DNA of 64,000 bases from Zymoseptoria tritici IPO323. Taxonomy: Eukaryota; Ascomycota; Dothideomycetes; Mycosphaerellales; Mycosphaerellaceae. The stretch covers positions 124,001 through 188,000 of the forward strand of contig NC_018205.1 of the NCBI RefSeq assembly GCF_000219625.1, read 5' to 3'. The notes beneath the pieces were generated by a model that was not told the DNA's origin, did not search any database, and saw only the letters and a program-made list of their open reading frames with translations. Both the position numbers and the translations under genes were made by a program. Positions 1-10,792 of this stretch are shown in pieces; the stretch's first letter is position 1, and every line of letters starts with the position of its first letter.

Positions 1-2570
1 GAGAAATGCATGTCGACCGCTGAACAAGTTTGGTGGGCTGAAATGTCCGAGATGGTGAAGTTGTCTGTCAGGTGAAGTTGTCTGTCAGGGCCTCGGAAGT
101 TTCGTTGTCAAATGGCGGTAGGACTTCGGCTTTGCCAAAATCGGGGAGTTTTTCTCCCTGATTTTGGCAAAGCCGACGAAGCGCCCCCAAAAACGCGGGC
201 AAGTCCGGCTTAAGCCGAGCTTCAACTTCGCTGTCCGATTCCAGTCCATGTTGCCCGCGATCCGATCATTCTGTCAGTCATCATTCCGCCGGACCACAGT
301 CGAGAAGCTACTACCTCAGCATAGCGCGATCATGCCCATCGAAGACGACCTTCCTCTCCAATCTTTTGGACACCTGCCACTGCTCCATCCACTCGCCATC
401 TCGATACCAACTGCTCCTCCGCCAGCGTCCCAAGTCTCCGCAATCGAAAAACCATCGCTATGAAGCCACACTCCCACGAATTGACGACGAACTTCTCAGC
501 TGGTCCGCGCTGGCAGAATCGTGAGTCTCTTACGGAGCGGGTGGAAGATTCTTTGCAGCAAAAGGAGGACACATCGCAGGAGCTGACGGCGAAGGAACTT
601 GTCTCGCATCGCATCTATGCCCGGCCGACTGGTGCGACGCAAGGGATGTGAGGACGAAGTCCGGTCAGAGGAAACTGGAGCCGTCCATTGGACGAGTACA
701 CCAACACACTACCGGCAGTGCACCCGAGCTGAATCACACATGCCTCGCACTTCACCCATCTACGAATCTTTGGAATGCACCTAGATGGCGGCTCGGCGGG
801 TTACACCCACGACCTGGACAAGTCTCTCCTGGCAGCTGCTTCGTCTTTACCTTCGATCCACATGCCCTCGAGGGTGCTGGAAACCACCTCATCACCAGCC
901 TTCGGTGAAGGTCTCTGTGCATCGGCCGCTGCGGCATCTGAGTCTGCTTGCCAAACGAACTCTACGGTTCGGGAGCTCGAGTCGCCGTTGCTGTTGCAGC
1001 TCTTGCCAGGAGCGGAGCGGAGCGGAGATGGACCAAGGGATGATCAAGCCAGGTCGTCGCACAGACCGAGGAGGGTGTCTTGAAATCGCGTGCAGGCGGA
1101 CGGTATAGTAAGGTGAGATTGACGGTGGAATTGACGGTGGGATGGACGGCGGGATGGAGCAGGAGGAGGGAGGGCTTGCCACTCGTATTCCACTGTGAGA
1201 GAACGACGATGTGATTGCCTCACACCATTCGTTGCTATGAGTGACCTTGATCAAGTCTCATGCAAATGTCTGCATCAGCGCATTCACTGCGTGGCATAAC
1301 GGATCCACCTGCACGATCACATGGCCACCATCCTCAGCACTTGACTCGCATGGCGAACCCTAGCCAAGCATTTCCCGCAAAGGTACCGGATCAATCTCCC
1401 AGGCTGGAATCCATCAACCTCACAACACCTTTCCTTGTCCTGCACGCACTACACAACATCGACTCGGATCCACCACGGACGACGATGCCATGCCGCCGCC
1501 GTGATCGTGCACACTCAAAAGCGACTTACTCTTCACCGTGCCTTCATCGCCGACATCCAAACCCCGCACGTTTCAAGGCGACACGCAGATCAGCTTGAGG
1601 CTCTTGATGGTTTTCGGTCATCTCGTCGCGATGCAGCTCTTTGATGCATAGCGTTATCGCAACGGCACTCGCATGTGGCACTCGCTGCTCTCGCTCATCC
1701 CCCAATTTCTTCGGGAGTGGCTGCAAACGTCTGTCGATGTTCAAGCCTTCAACCACCTCACTGGACAGCTAGACCTCGCGCCAATCGCATGAGGCTCGAC
1801 AGGAGCGCAGTTCGCGCGCAGCGAGCCCTGGCGGATGGTATCGGCGCCAGCAAGATCTGCTGAGCCAATGTCGGAGAAGGATGTTTGCTGCTGCTCGTTC
1901 GGCATGGGGAAAGATGCACAGAGTGGAAATCGGGATTCAGTGCAGGTCACGCACGATGTTGGTATGTTACTGGCAGCATCTACTGGACGAGCTACCATGG
2001 TCTGTCTATACCTCGCTCTCCGCCTCCATCCTCGCCCACCGTGACATACCACCGCGGTCTTTGCACCTTTCATCGCGCACAATCTGGTCAGGCAAGCGGT
2101 AAAATTCGAGACAGCATTTGTTGCAGGTAGGCACCCCACCGTTTACCGCTGCATTGTTTGCTGATCGACCCTCCGACCGTGACAAAACAGTGCCCCCCCT
2201 TTAAGCTCTCCGTGTGGATCGATCGTCCTTATCCGCCGAAGGGTAGACGGTGCATGGACGAATTGCAGCACGACTCGTTTCAGATCCTTCGGCCGCTCAT
2301 TACCGCCGCATTGTTCTCTGATCGAGGCTTAAACACGAGAGCGGAGACCACCACCGAAGGCTTGCCCTTTTCAATTTCCCGACCTTGGTTGACTGTCCAC
2401 ATTTGCTAACGTGGGAGACGGTGCATTCTCGACAGGTGTCGGTCCGGTTCATCGGTGTCGCCACCACATTCTGCCGCTTGCAATCTCGTTGTCGGTCTAC
2501 CACATGTGGATATTGGCAGGAATGATTGGTTTCAGCCAGTGGACTGGAATATAAACCCTCAGCAATTCCC
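1..2570. other. Stretch without a convincing gene
   Basis: Ordinary-GC DNA with many CpA and TpG steps, so it is not RIP-mutated. Open frames up to 132 codons occur on both strands, but they overlap, carry no domain I recognise and lack a persuasive splice structure. A short hairpin (124-180) and small direct repeats such as ttgtctgtcaggtgaag near 60-90 are the only structure I see. Confidence 0.5.
124..180. repeat. Hairpin-forming inverted repeat
   Basis: The left arm cttcggctttgccaaaatc is mirrored by the complement of the right arm starting at gattttggcaaagccg. The arms are about 25 bases, separated by a T-rich loop, with one mismatch and a 3-base offset at the outer end. It lies outside any recognised gene and could be a MITE remnant or a structured RNA; no target duplication is evident. 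Confidence 0.6.
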
Positions 2571-2576
2571 ATCATC

Positions 2577-2650
2577 CGCTTCCATCATCCCATCATCCCA
2601 TCATCCCATCATCCCATCATCCCATCATCCCATCATCCCATCATCCCAGC
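2577..2650. repeat. 8-bp microsatellite (atcatccc)n
   Basis: About nine head-to-tail copies of atcatccc, nearly perfect, decaying at both edges. It lies roughly 570 bases upstream of the gene at 3225, in pyrimidine-rich DNA that could include that gene's promoter or 5' UTR. Confidence 0.9.
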
Positions 2651-3224
2651 ATCCCGTCAACCTATCAACTCACTACTCCGTTCTCGCATCCTCCCAGCAT
2701 TTTCCTGCTCCAGCCGGACGAAGCCATTCGAGCGTCAGTGCGTCTACAGCAATACCGACATCGTTGCCGTCATTGGTATTCCACTTCCTCGAAATCCTCT
2801 CTTCCTCGTACTTTGCTCTGACCTGCCTCCATTCGTAGGACTACAGTTCTGCACACTCTCCACGAAATCCTCCACCAGTGCTACTACGGTTTCCGCTCTT
2901 TCCCTCCGGAGGTCCTCCGAGCTACCTACCAGTTTCATCGGTTAGCCTCCTCCTTCAAACCTTCAATCGTGCTCGCCGCTAACCTTTCATTCCACAGAAC
3001 TCCACGGCAGAACATTTGGATCCACCACTCCCCCTCTACGCCATATTCCACAGCTGTCGTCCATCAATTTGCCTTGACAAGCCCCAACCCTGTCTATCAT
3101 ACCTTCTCAGATTCCTCGCTCCTCCTGCGCCGCTTCAATCACTCCCTGCACGTTCGCATTACCTCCCACGACCTTTTGCCTCTCGCCTGAACCCTTTGGA
3201 CTTCTATTAAGCTAGTCACTTACC

Positions 3225-4559
3225 ATGTCGAGCTCCTTCGGATTTCCATCGACCAAGCTAGTCACCAACCCCGACGACAACGTCCATTGCGACAACGGAA
3301 CCAACCCCAGCACCTATGCTGGCGCGGATTCCGGAGGCTCCTCGTTCTCGTTCTGCGGACCCAACCAGAACAACGCCGACAACCCGGTCCACCCGCCAGA
3401 CCAAGTCGCTCCCGTGTCCCAGCTCACCATCCAGCGGTATCTTGGGCGATTTTTCCCCGATTCCGCGTCTCTCCTCGCCGGTATGGCCAAGGCAGGCCTT
3501 ATTCTTTCGGGCTCCCGTGCCCTCGAGGTCTTCTTTCCGGGCTCTTGCGAGCTAGGCTCCGACTTGGACTTCTACACCGATCCCTCTGCACGCTGTGTTG
3601 GTGAAGCTATAAGAGTCCTTGAGGCTGCCGGCGTTGTCTTCGACCCCCCCTACCAGCCAGCGCTCGACATCGCGAACATGATTACCTTTCCTCCGATGGT
3701 CGACTACCGCTACACGGACAAAGAACAGCTTCGCCGGATCATCGCTCTTCCGCAGTGCCCTCACGTTGCGGTCGACGTCCTCGAGCAATTGCTCACCCAC
3801 CTCGACGACGGGGATGAGTTTGGCACACTTTGTGTGCTAGACAGCGGTGTTCGGGTGCACCTAGTCAAGACCGAGGGATCTTCAGACTACGGCCACACCC
3901 CGTCGATGCAGATCATTACCGGTCACACGACCTTCGGCGGCACGGAGATCAAGACTCAGCTCATCTTCGCCGCGGGCAAGTCGGCTCTCAGCAACATCTT
4001 CTCGTTCTATGCAACCTGCGTCCAGGTGGCGATTACTGGAGTCGGCGCTGCCCATTTCTATTCGGGTCTGGGTCGCCGTGCGCTGTACTGGTCGAACAAC
4101 ACCCAGCACCAGAAGAGCGCCCAAGCCGCTATGCTGAAGTATGCACGCCGTGGATACACCTTTGAGTCCTCCCTTGGCCACGCGATGAGGGTCCAGCAAC
4201 TCCACTCCTCTTCCGCCTCGACCCTCTTCAAGAGAACCCCTGACAGTACGCTGGTGCTCTTCAAGAGACTGCCGCTGTCCATCTCGCCGGAGTTGTATGC
4301 CGCTCGTCAAGCGTTCTTCAAGAGCATTACGTGGATGGAGCATAATGGCGAGACGATGTTGCTGTCGCAGCCGACCAAGGCCATGCGCGACGTCATGGCC
4401 GACGAGCGCCGCAAGAGAGTGGTGCTCCGCGCCAACGGCATTCGGGACGACAGCAACGTCCACATCGCATGCCTCCACTCTGTCTTTTTCAAGGCGCCCA
4501 CCAACAACCACGAGCACGGTCCCAACCATCGCTACCCGGATGAGATCATCGGTTTCTAG
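3225..4559 (+). CDS. Nucleotidyltransferase-fold hypothetical protein
   Basis: Single open frame of 444 residues. Residues 1-65 are polar and low-complexity. A helix-rich start (about 66-92) is followed by the key stretch: a glycine-serine turn at GSRAL (96-100) and D-L-D-F-Y at 113-117. This spacing is the signature of the DNA polymerase beta-like nucleotidyltransferase superfamily, where the turn binds nucleotide phosphate and the two aspartates bind metal. Uncharacterised fungal proteins with a 'SGSRALEFF..GSDWDFY' pattern are often expanded in ascomycetes. The substrate is unknown and catalysis is inferred only. The start is chosen because the ATG sits in acceptable fungal context (cttaccATGtcg) and follows a pyrimidine-rich leader typical of fungal 5' UTRs. 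No intron is needed. Codon use is GC-rich at third positions and the frame is intact, so the gene looks live. A 16-bp tandem repeat begins just after the stop. Confidence 0.8.
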   Translation: MSSSFGFPSTKLVTNPDDNVHCDNGTNPSTYAGADSGGSSFSFCGPNQNNADNPVHPPDQVAPVSQLTIQRYLGRFFPDSASLLAGMAKAGLILSGSRALEVFFPGSCELGSDLDFYTDPSARCVGEAIRVLEAAGVVFDPPYQPALDIANMITFPPMVDYRYTDKEQLRRIIALPQCPHVAVDVLEQLLTHLDDGDEFGTLCVLDSGVRVHLVKTEGSSDYGHTPSMQIITGHTTFGGTEIKTQLIFAAGKSALSNIFSFYATCVQVAITGVGAAHFYSGLGRRALYWSNNTQHQKSAQAAMLKYARRGYTFESSLGHAMRVQQLHSSSASTLFKRTPDSTLVLFKRLPLSISPELYAARQAFFKSITWMEHNGETMLLSQPTKAMRDVMADERRKRVVLRANGIRDDSNVHIACLHSVFFKAPTNNHEHGPNHRYPDEIIGF

Positions 4560-4608
4560 AGCAGTCGGTGAGGAGGGCAGTCGGTGAGGAGGGCAGTCGG
4601 TGGAGAGG
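4560..4608. repeat. 16-bp tandem repeat after the stop codon
   Basis: About three copies of gcagtcggtgaggagg lie immediately downstream of the stop codon of the nucleotidyltransferase-fold gene, within its presumed 3' UTR. No function is apparent. Confidence 0.8.
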
Positions 4609-4619
4609 GCAATTCTCGC

Positions 4620-5770
4620 CGTGCTGGGCCGCGGTGTGGTTTCCATTTGTGCCAGGATATCTTCCTCTCTGATTCTTCTGGAGGGTTTCGCCGTGCTGGG
4701 GTAGTTTCCGATTGCGAGGTAGATCATTTGTGCAAGGCAGACCTTGGCAAGGACTGGCATATAGTGAATTTGTACTGATAGGACTGAATTTGATAGATGT
4801 TGGATGGAGACTTCATTTGGTCGACGAGCCTGAACACCCGTTGCTACCTTCTAGATGAATGTGTCCTCTTTGTTCTTTCCTGCTACGATTAGCGATCGCA
4901 CCTTTGAAGTTAGACTCCGCCTCCTGCACGACTTTGACCTTCTTGATAATCTCCACCATTGCAATCGCTGCCATGTTCGAACACCTCCACTGCTTCGGCT
5001 ATACATCATCGGTGCCTGGGATGGAATACTCGCCTTCTTCCCCCCCAAACCCCTCAAGTTCAGCCAACCTCCCAACCAACAGCCATCGCTTCGTTCTCGC
5101 CCATCACATCCTACCAGCCGTTCTCAAGCGTCCTCTCGCAAGTGCGCAAGAAAGATCCGGGCAGCGAACGCAAGGGTGGAACTTAAGCGCACAAGCAGAG
5201 GTATCGAGGGAACGACCTTGCCACGAGACGGAAGGCGAATGGCGAATGGTGAGGACATCAAGGTCACCATAGGTACCGGATCGCTCGTCATCACCACGAA
5301 CACTTGGCCACCCGCTGCGCCAAACTCTCCACCGACATCATGGACGACCGGGAATATCTCGACCCGGATATCGACCCATTATCGGTGATCATACCGCGTC
5401 TGGGGGTCTATCCTCGTCGCACACAACGTCAGCTATCCGTCCCCAGCCAGGAAGCAACAGCTGGATGAGCTGTTCAGCTCGAGTGTCCCACCACAAGTTT
5501 ACAATGATCCGGGCAGCAAATGCAAGGGTGAAGCGTAGAAGCAGAGGTATTGAGGACATCACGACGGGAAGAAAAGGTACTGGTGCACGCGACGAGTCTG
5601 ACGACGATGGAATGGTCCACCCACGCCAGCGACCGGCCGGAACAGTCGCCAATCCACCGGGTCGCCAACAACTCATGAGCCCCAAGAATACGAGCCCGAT
5701 CCTCGCAACAACCGACACAACACAGCTCGCGCCTCATTCGGTACCATGCATCCATCGGCGGAGTCTGGAA
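4620..5770. other. Gene-poor stretch with a diverged internal duplication
   Basis: No convincing gene. A block beginning gatccgggcagcgaacgcaa (about 5155-5215) recurs in diverged form at about 5511-5570, which suggests an old tandem duplication. Frames of up to 177 codons cross the stretch but have no recognisable domain. It may be the eroded upstream part of the tubulin-like relic that follows. Confidence 0.4.
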
Positions 5771-5774
5771 GGCA

Positions 5775-5974
5775 GGAGGATGAGCAGACATCATGCCACG
5801 AGACGACAATAGCTCCTTCTCCGAGAACGGTATGAAACTCCATCATCCGATACAGCATCCGATGCGGCCCTTCGATATGACACTGACGGTCCGCATAGGC
5901 AATGCTGAGTATCATCTACGCCGCTCTCGAGCCCAACGTTACCGACGACGCCCTCCCCAGGACGCCAAGGCGAC
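5775..5974 (+). pseudogene. Alpha-tubulin-like relic, 5' fragment
   Basis: Two patches resemble alpha-tubulin coding DNA. One near 5805-5835 reads like the '..FSE.G' end of an exon and is followed by a GT donor. A second, near 5905-5965, contains IYAALEPNV, matching the alpha-tubulin pattern R-[ST]-I-Y-x-D-L-E-P-N-V. The spacer between them (gtatgaaac ... cataggcaatg) looks like the intron at the equivalent place in the better preserved relic at 24860-25620. Frames are broken and no full exon survives. The MULE target duplication (5975-5986) directly abuts this relic. Similarity is partial, so confidence is modest. Confidence 0.45.
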
Positions 5975-5986
5975 GGCTGCGGTCCC

Positions 5987-6028
5987 CAGATGTCTCGGGG
6001 GAGTACAGTCGGAAAGAACACTCGGATA
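5987..6028. repeat. MULE left terminal inverted repeat
   Basis: Pairs with 16835-16875 on the opposite strand. A core of 39 bases is identical. It is much less RIP-mutated than the element body, since CpA and TpG are retained. Confidence 0.85.
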
Positions 6029-6539
6029 CTGGGTGACTAAGCGAAATTTCACGCTAAGCCAAAAAAGGAAGTTTTCCGACCAAAAAGCAACACTAAAAAG
6101 ATAAAGTCTTACTAACGCTAGTGGCCTTAGTAAAAGGGCTCTCCGGATCGCCTCGAACTAAGGACGCTAAAGGAGGTAGTTAATAGAAGGAGAAACGAAC
6201 ACTCGAGCCCCTTTACTAATCTACCCTTTCTACTACTAATAAATAAAGCAAAAGATAAAGTGTTAATATAGCTCTACTTCCGGGCTTTACGCTAAGCCCG
6301 ATCGGGAACTTTTCTATAACTTCCTAACTAGGTAGGAGTAAAAAATTCGTCGCCGGAGCGGAAGAGTCCCCTACCCCTTAGGCGATAGCTACTAGCTCTC
6401 GAACTAAACGTTACTATAAGGGCTAGTAAATAGAGAAGTAGCCTTTGCTACTACTTAACTAAGAGGTATAGCTATATAATTAAAAGGAACGAAATAGTAA
6501 TACTATATATAGCTATACTACTACTAAAAACCCTCTAAC

Positions 6540-6835
6540 AATAATAATACTACGACAACCCGCCTCCTTAAGGGGCGGGGGCCGGCTCCTTACCCTTACT
6601 ATACTAGTAGTAGTGCCGCCGACGACGAGAACAACGATAAGGAGTAGAATCGCTTAATTATAGGTCTACGGTAGACGGTAGGGCTCCTAGCTATATATAT
6701 ATTATTACTACTACTACTACTATACTCTAATAACAATAATACTATAATAACCCGCCTCCTTAAGGGGCGGGTACTAGCTCCTTACCCTTACTATACCGGT
6801 AGTAGTACCGCCGCCCCTTCGACGAGAACGACGAG
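6540..6835. repeat. Direct duplication with GC-rich palindrome inside MULE
   Basis: Two copies about 195 bp apart share a block that includes cccgcctccttaaggggcgg, itself a near-perfect palindrome, followed by ctccttacccttactata. They lie in the 3' part of the MULE, downstream of the transposase core on the minus strand. Both copies are RIP-mutated. Confidence 0.7.
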
Positions 6836-6899
6836 AAAGTTAAAGGAGTTCTTAGCGCTCTAATTAGCCGAGCGTTTAACCCCGGATTTAGCGTTTCTA

Positions 6900-9646
6900 G
6901 CTTCCGTACGAGTCGTTTACGCGAGTAATAGATCTATAGCCTCGTACTAGTAGCTACGCTTAAGATATATACCGTCTTCCGAGGGCGACGGATTAGTCTA
7001 CCTCTACTAGTTACTAGGGGGGTCGACGATATAGGGGTAGTCTTAATAGGAGCCGGTGTAGATTCCTTACTAAGATTAGTAGTAGCTACGCCCTTACCGC
7101 CTACCGGCGCTATACTAATGCTACCCTACCCTCTACCCCTCGCTCTACTAGCCCTTCTACTAGCCCTTCTACCGGCTCTCGCTCTACGAGCCCTTCTACC
7201 CCTTATTGTTACCGTTGCCGTTACTATTACTACCGCTACTAACGCTTTAGGCTCCCTTGCCCTCTACTCTACGGCTAGTATTACTTCCTACGTTTAAGCC
7301 GCCGTTCGCTCTACTTATTAAGTAGTAGTCGCCGTTATCTCGGCGCTCGTTTAAAGCCGGCTACTAGCGTTATTGTTACCCTTACGAGCCTTACGGACGT
7401 TATATTTATTCCTTAGAGCCTCGAATAGACGAGCTTACGGTAGGCTAGTAACGTTCGCTCTAAACTAAGTAGTAGGTAATCGACTTACTATAAACGCCTC
7501 GACATCGTCTATAAAGTAAGAGCCGTCTAATTTATACGCACCCTCGGTAAAGGCTAGTATACGTATAAACGCTACTTTAACTCGGTCTACGGCATTAATA
7601 CGCTCTAGTAGCTATAGACTCTTAAACTCTATATTATATATAGGGAGCTACTCCGGCTTCTATTTAATGCGGCCGAGAGCTCTATTACGAGCAAACTAGC
7701 GTAAATAGTAGATACTAGTAGGAATAGTAATCCTCTTAATAGTAGCCTTTAGTAATATATAACTATAAGGGGTACTAAACTACTCGACTTTACTATAGTC
7801 CGTATAGTAATTACGGATCGGATATAGCACCTTATTATCCTCGCTACGGCTAAGGTTTATATAGTCGACATTGCGCTTAATCTTAAGGGCGGTATACTAG
7901 CTCTTAAGGAGTTGCTCTACTAGCTATACCGTTACCTCCCCTATAAGCTCTACGAAGTAGCCTTAGTTATTAGCGGCAATAGCTTAAAGGGGTGTACCGG
8001 CGAGCGTATTAAATTCTAGTAGCTCTAGCTCGTTAAACACCTTATTAATATAGATAGTAATGCCCTTAACGTACTACTTTAGGTTAAACGTTAGATTCGT
8101 ATAGCCCTTTATACTACGATTGCTAACCTCTATACGCTACGTTAAGCTAGTACCGAGGTTTAGTAGATGCTTAATATAGTACGTTAATAGCCGCTCCTTT
8201 ACGTCTAACGATATAGTCTAGAAGTAGATCTTGTCGTCGATCGTAAATAGTACGAGCATCTGCTCTACGATCTCGTTAGCACCTTCTATAGTCTCTAACT
8301 TTAGCTATAGCTAGACGAGCCTAGTAAGGGTCTCCTTCTCCTCTCTTATATAGCTAGGCTTACGCGCACGGGCTAGTAGTAGTGCTGTTTCTGCTGCTTC
8401 TAGCACTTCTGCGGCTTAAGTAGAGGATTCGGTAGTATTAGCTAGGCCGGCGTAGCCTAGTTGTAAGTCTATAGCTATAGTTACTATTACTTAGAGTCGA
8501 GCCTTCGTAGCTACCGCTACGGCGGTAGCTCTACGTTTAGTACTAAGGTTAATGCGCTCGGTAATATTAGCGGCGGCGTACTATTAGTAATATTGCTAGA
8601 TTACTATACTAAATAGTATATCCGGAATAGCGGCGGTTAGCCCCTTACCGTAGTTAGAGATAATAACCTTTAGCATTCGTACACCCTTAAGGTAGTTGTT
8701 AGCAACAATAGTAAGCATAAAGTGCTAGCTCTCGGCGCTTTCGCTCTTTATTAAACTATATACTATAGGAAACCCCCTTCTAGTATTAGCAACGCTAGTT
8801 ATTATACTAAGGAGCAGATTACTACGCTCTATATTAAAGGTAGCGTCTACTTATATAGAGAAGTCTAGTAAGAAGCGCCTTACGAATACCTCTTACCTTA
8901 GTATCTAATATACTACTTGCTCGAGTAACGCCCTTAACGCTATACTAGTCTATAGCTTATGTTTATATAACTAGCGGGCTTTATAGTAGAAGCCTAGCTC
9001 GACTAGTATACTAAGTAGGGTGTTAATAACCGTCTCTAAATCGCTGCTGCCCTACTTCGTAACTCTGTTCGTAAGGTTGTAATACTTCTTATAATTAAGC
9101 TATAGATCCTTCGTAGAGAGCTAGCGATAAGCGGTCTTATAGGACTCGCCGGTAAGTCGTAGTTAAGCGGCTAATACGAGGCCCTCGTAGTAGCTAGGCA
9201 ATCGCCCTTAGTATACTATATAGACTATTAGTAAGGGGGCGACTTTATAGTAATAGCTAAGGTAGTAGATAGTAAGAATCTACCTCTTAACTTCCGCGTC
9301 TTACCTTATATGCTTAAAGGATAACCGATAAGACTACTTATAATAGCGAGCGCGAATATACTTCGTAGCGCGAGCTCGTAGGTAGCGGTATTCGTCGTCG
9401 CTATCGTTTATAGCTTCCTTAAACTCCCTATTATTACGTATAGCGTCGCCGTAGTAGATATAGTAATATAGCTTACGTTACGCTATACTTAAGGTATAGA
9501 CGACTACGAAGCCTATTATAAAGGCATAGTCTTAGAGGCGTAAGTAGTAGTGTTCGGCATCCTTATATATCTTACCGTTACGTAGATACTCGAAGTAGCT
9601 AGGGTCTATAGCCTATACGAACGACTCGACCCTCTTACGCTACTCT
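6900..9646 (-). pseudogene. RIP-mutated MULE transposase (main part)
   Basis: Reading the minus strand through TAA/TAG codons of the kind RIP makes from CAA, CAG and TGG gives a recognisable MULE transposase core at 8718-8847. It starts with the first catalytic aspartate in DATFNIERSN and runs to FPIVYSLIKSESAES, as in MULE proteins (a D-A-T-[FY] strand, a G.TN..F.VA.. strand, then the SE.ES motif). The N-terminal part is upstream on the minus strand, toward 9646, and is cut by the LINE insertion; the rest should lie at 16192-16830. Dozens of stops make it non-functional. The family was assigned by eye from the DDE core and is supported by the TIR and target duplication. Confidence 0.75.
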
Positions 9647-9901
9647 TAAGTAAGTAATATTGTTTGTTTGTTTGTTTGTTCCATTTACGTCCTATAGGAG
9701 TCTATGACTATGTAGGACGGCTGTCTCGCGACAGCAGTCTATCTATGTACAATCGTTGTTCTCTCGTATCTCTTGACCTTAGGGAAAGACCCGTGCCTAG
9801 GATAGTAGCCAGCTAGTATCGAAGGACTTTAAAGAAAGACAAATAAGGAAAAGTGAAAGGGGTGTAGGCTAGACGGTCTCGTCTTCGCCTCTTGCTAGGT
9901 G

Positions 9902-10089
9902 CTAGGACCTAGAAGCAATCTTTGTATCCGAGAGAAAGGTAGTAAGGTGTTTCCGGAGTTCCTTATCTTCTACTATTTCTAGTAGAGATTGTGCTTGTCG
10001 TAGCGGTAGTAGCCTAAATACATCGTAGATAGGGCAGCTACATACGAGGTATTCTGCTGTTTCTCGTCGTCCGCAAGGGCAGTCTAGCG
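9902..10089 (-). pseudogene. LINE ORF2 C-terminal segment (zinc-knuckle-like)
   Basis: The minus-strand frame contains LDCPCGRRETAEYLVCSCPIY, a cysteine-rich motif at the end of many Tad1 LINE ORF2 proteins (C-P-C-G..E[TY]..H..C). The fragment joins in frame to FRHVTT at 11027-11045 once the 921-bp retroposon and one target-duplication copy are removed, which shows that the two pieces were one ORF. Downstream on the minus strand (9681-9900) is the LINE 3' UTR. Confidence 0.75.
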
Positions 10090-10117
10090 ACGGCCGAACA
10101 GACTGCACCTTCACGCG

Positions 10118-10426
10118 GTGGCCGTCGTAAGTACCTTCCTCGGAAGGGAAACTAAGACAGTCTGGAAGAAACCTCCTCGAAAACCTCTCGAAATCCGCCC
10201 GAAATCCTTCTCGAAATCCGCCTCGAAATCTTTCTCGAAATCCTTCTCGAAATCCTCCTCGAAATCTACCTCGAAACTTAAGCTACAGAACAACAGCATG
10301 ATTCGAACGCCCTCTACGCTACAAACGCTACAAACAAGAAGAAGAAGAAGAAGAAGAAGTAGTCCACTCTGCCCTATACGTGTACCTCCTCGAAATCCGA
10401 ACCGAAATCGCATGTCCCTTCTCTAG
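10118..10426 (+). CDS. Low-complexity ORF within the retroposon
   Basis: Open frame of 102 codons at the 5' end of the inserted retroposon. Its middle is built from a 12-bp repeat based on ctcgaaatcc, giving K-S-F-S-K-S style repeats, and it is followed by a run of arginines from an (aag)n tract. No domain is recognised. The frame may be fortuitous: the repeat is open on both strands, and the minus-strand reading gives D-F-E-K-D repeats. I list it because it is the only coding potential in the element. Confidence 0.2.
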   Translation: MAVVSTFLGRETKTVWKKPPRKPLEIRPKSFSKSASKSFSKSFSKSSSKSTSKLKLQNNSMIRTPSTLQTLQTRRRRRRRSSPLCPIRVPPRNPNRNRMSLL

Positions 10427-10640
10427 AGACTTCGTCGCCCTCGAAGGAAGCATACATGCACTTTAAAGAGCTGGAATAGTCGGTAGAATCCACAACTCTG
10501 CGATCAACCTGCGTAGCTGTATGCGTTTAGAAGCGATGCAGTTCCACAAAGGCATATTGAGGACAAGAGAAGACAGCGAGTTAGACAGCTGCTTTACATT
10601 CGAATTTTGCATTCGAATTTGCAGCGTATGTGTGTGCGAA

Positions 10641-10792
10641 GCGGAAGGATCCGCTGAAAATTCTGCAAAAAGCTTAGCGCGAAAATTCTACAGCCCCGGC
10701 TGCAGACAACGACATAGCGGAAGGATCCGCTGAAAATTCTACAAAAGCTTGGCGCGAAAATTCTGCAGCCCTGGCTGTAGATAACGACACTC
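10641..10792. repeat. 76-bp tandem duplication in the retroposon
   Basis: Two head-to-tail copies, starting at 10641 and 10717 with gcggaaggatccgctgaaaa. They are nearly identical and differ by a few transitions. They sit just upstream of the LINE-like 3' end. Each copy contains the small palindrome gcggaaggatccgc. Confidence 0.9.

Noticed and set aside
3882..4760. 292-codon minus-strand ORF
   Set aside because: Antisense shadow of the nucleotidyltransferase-fold gene; no domain.
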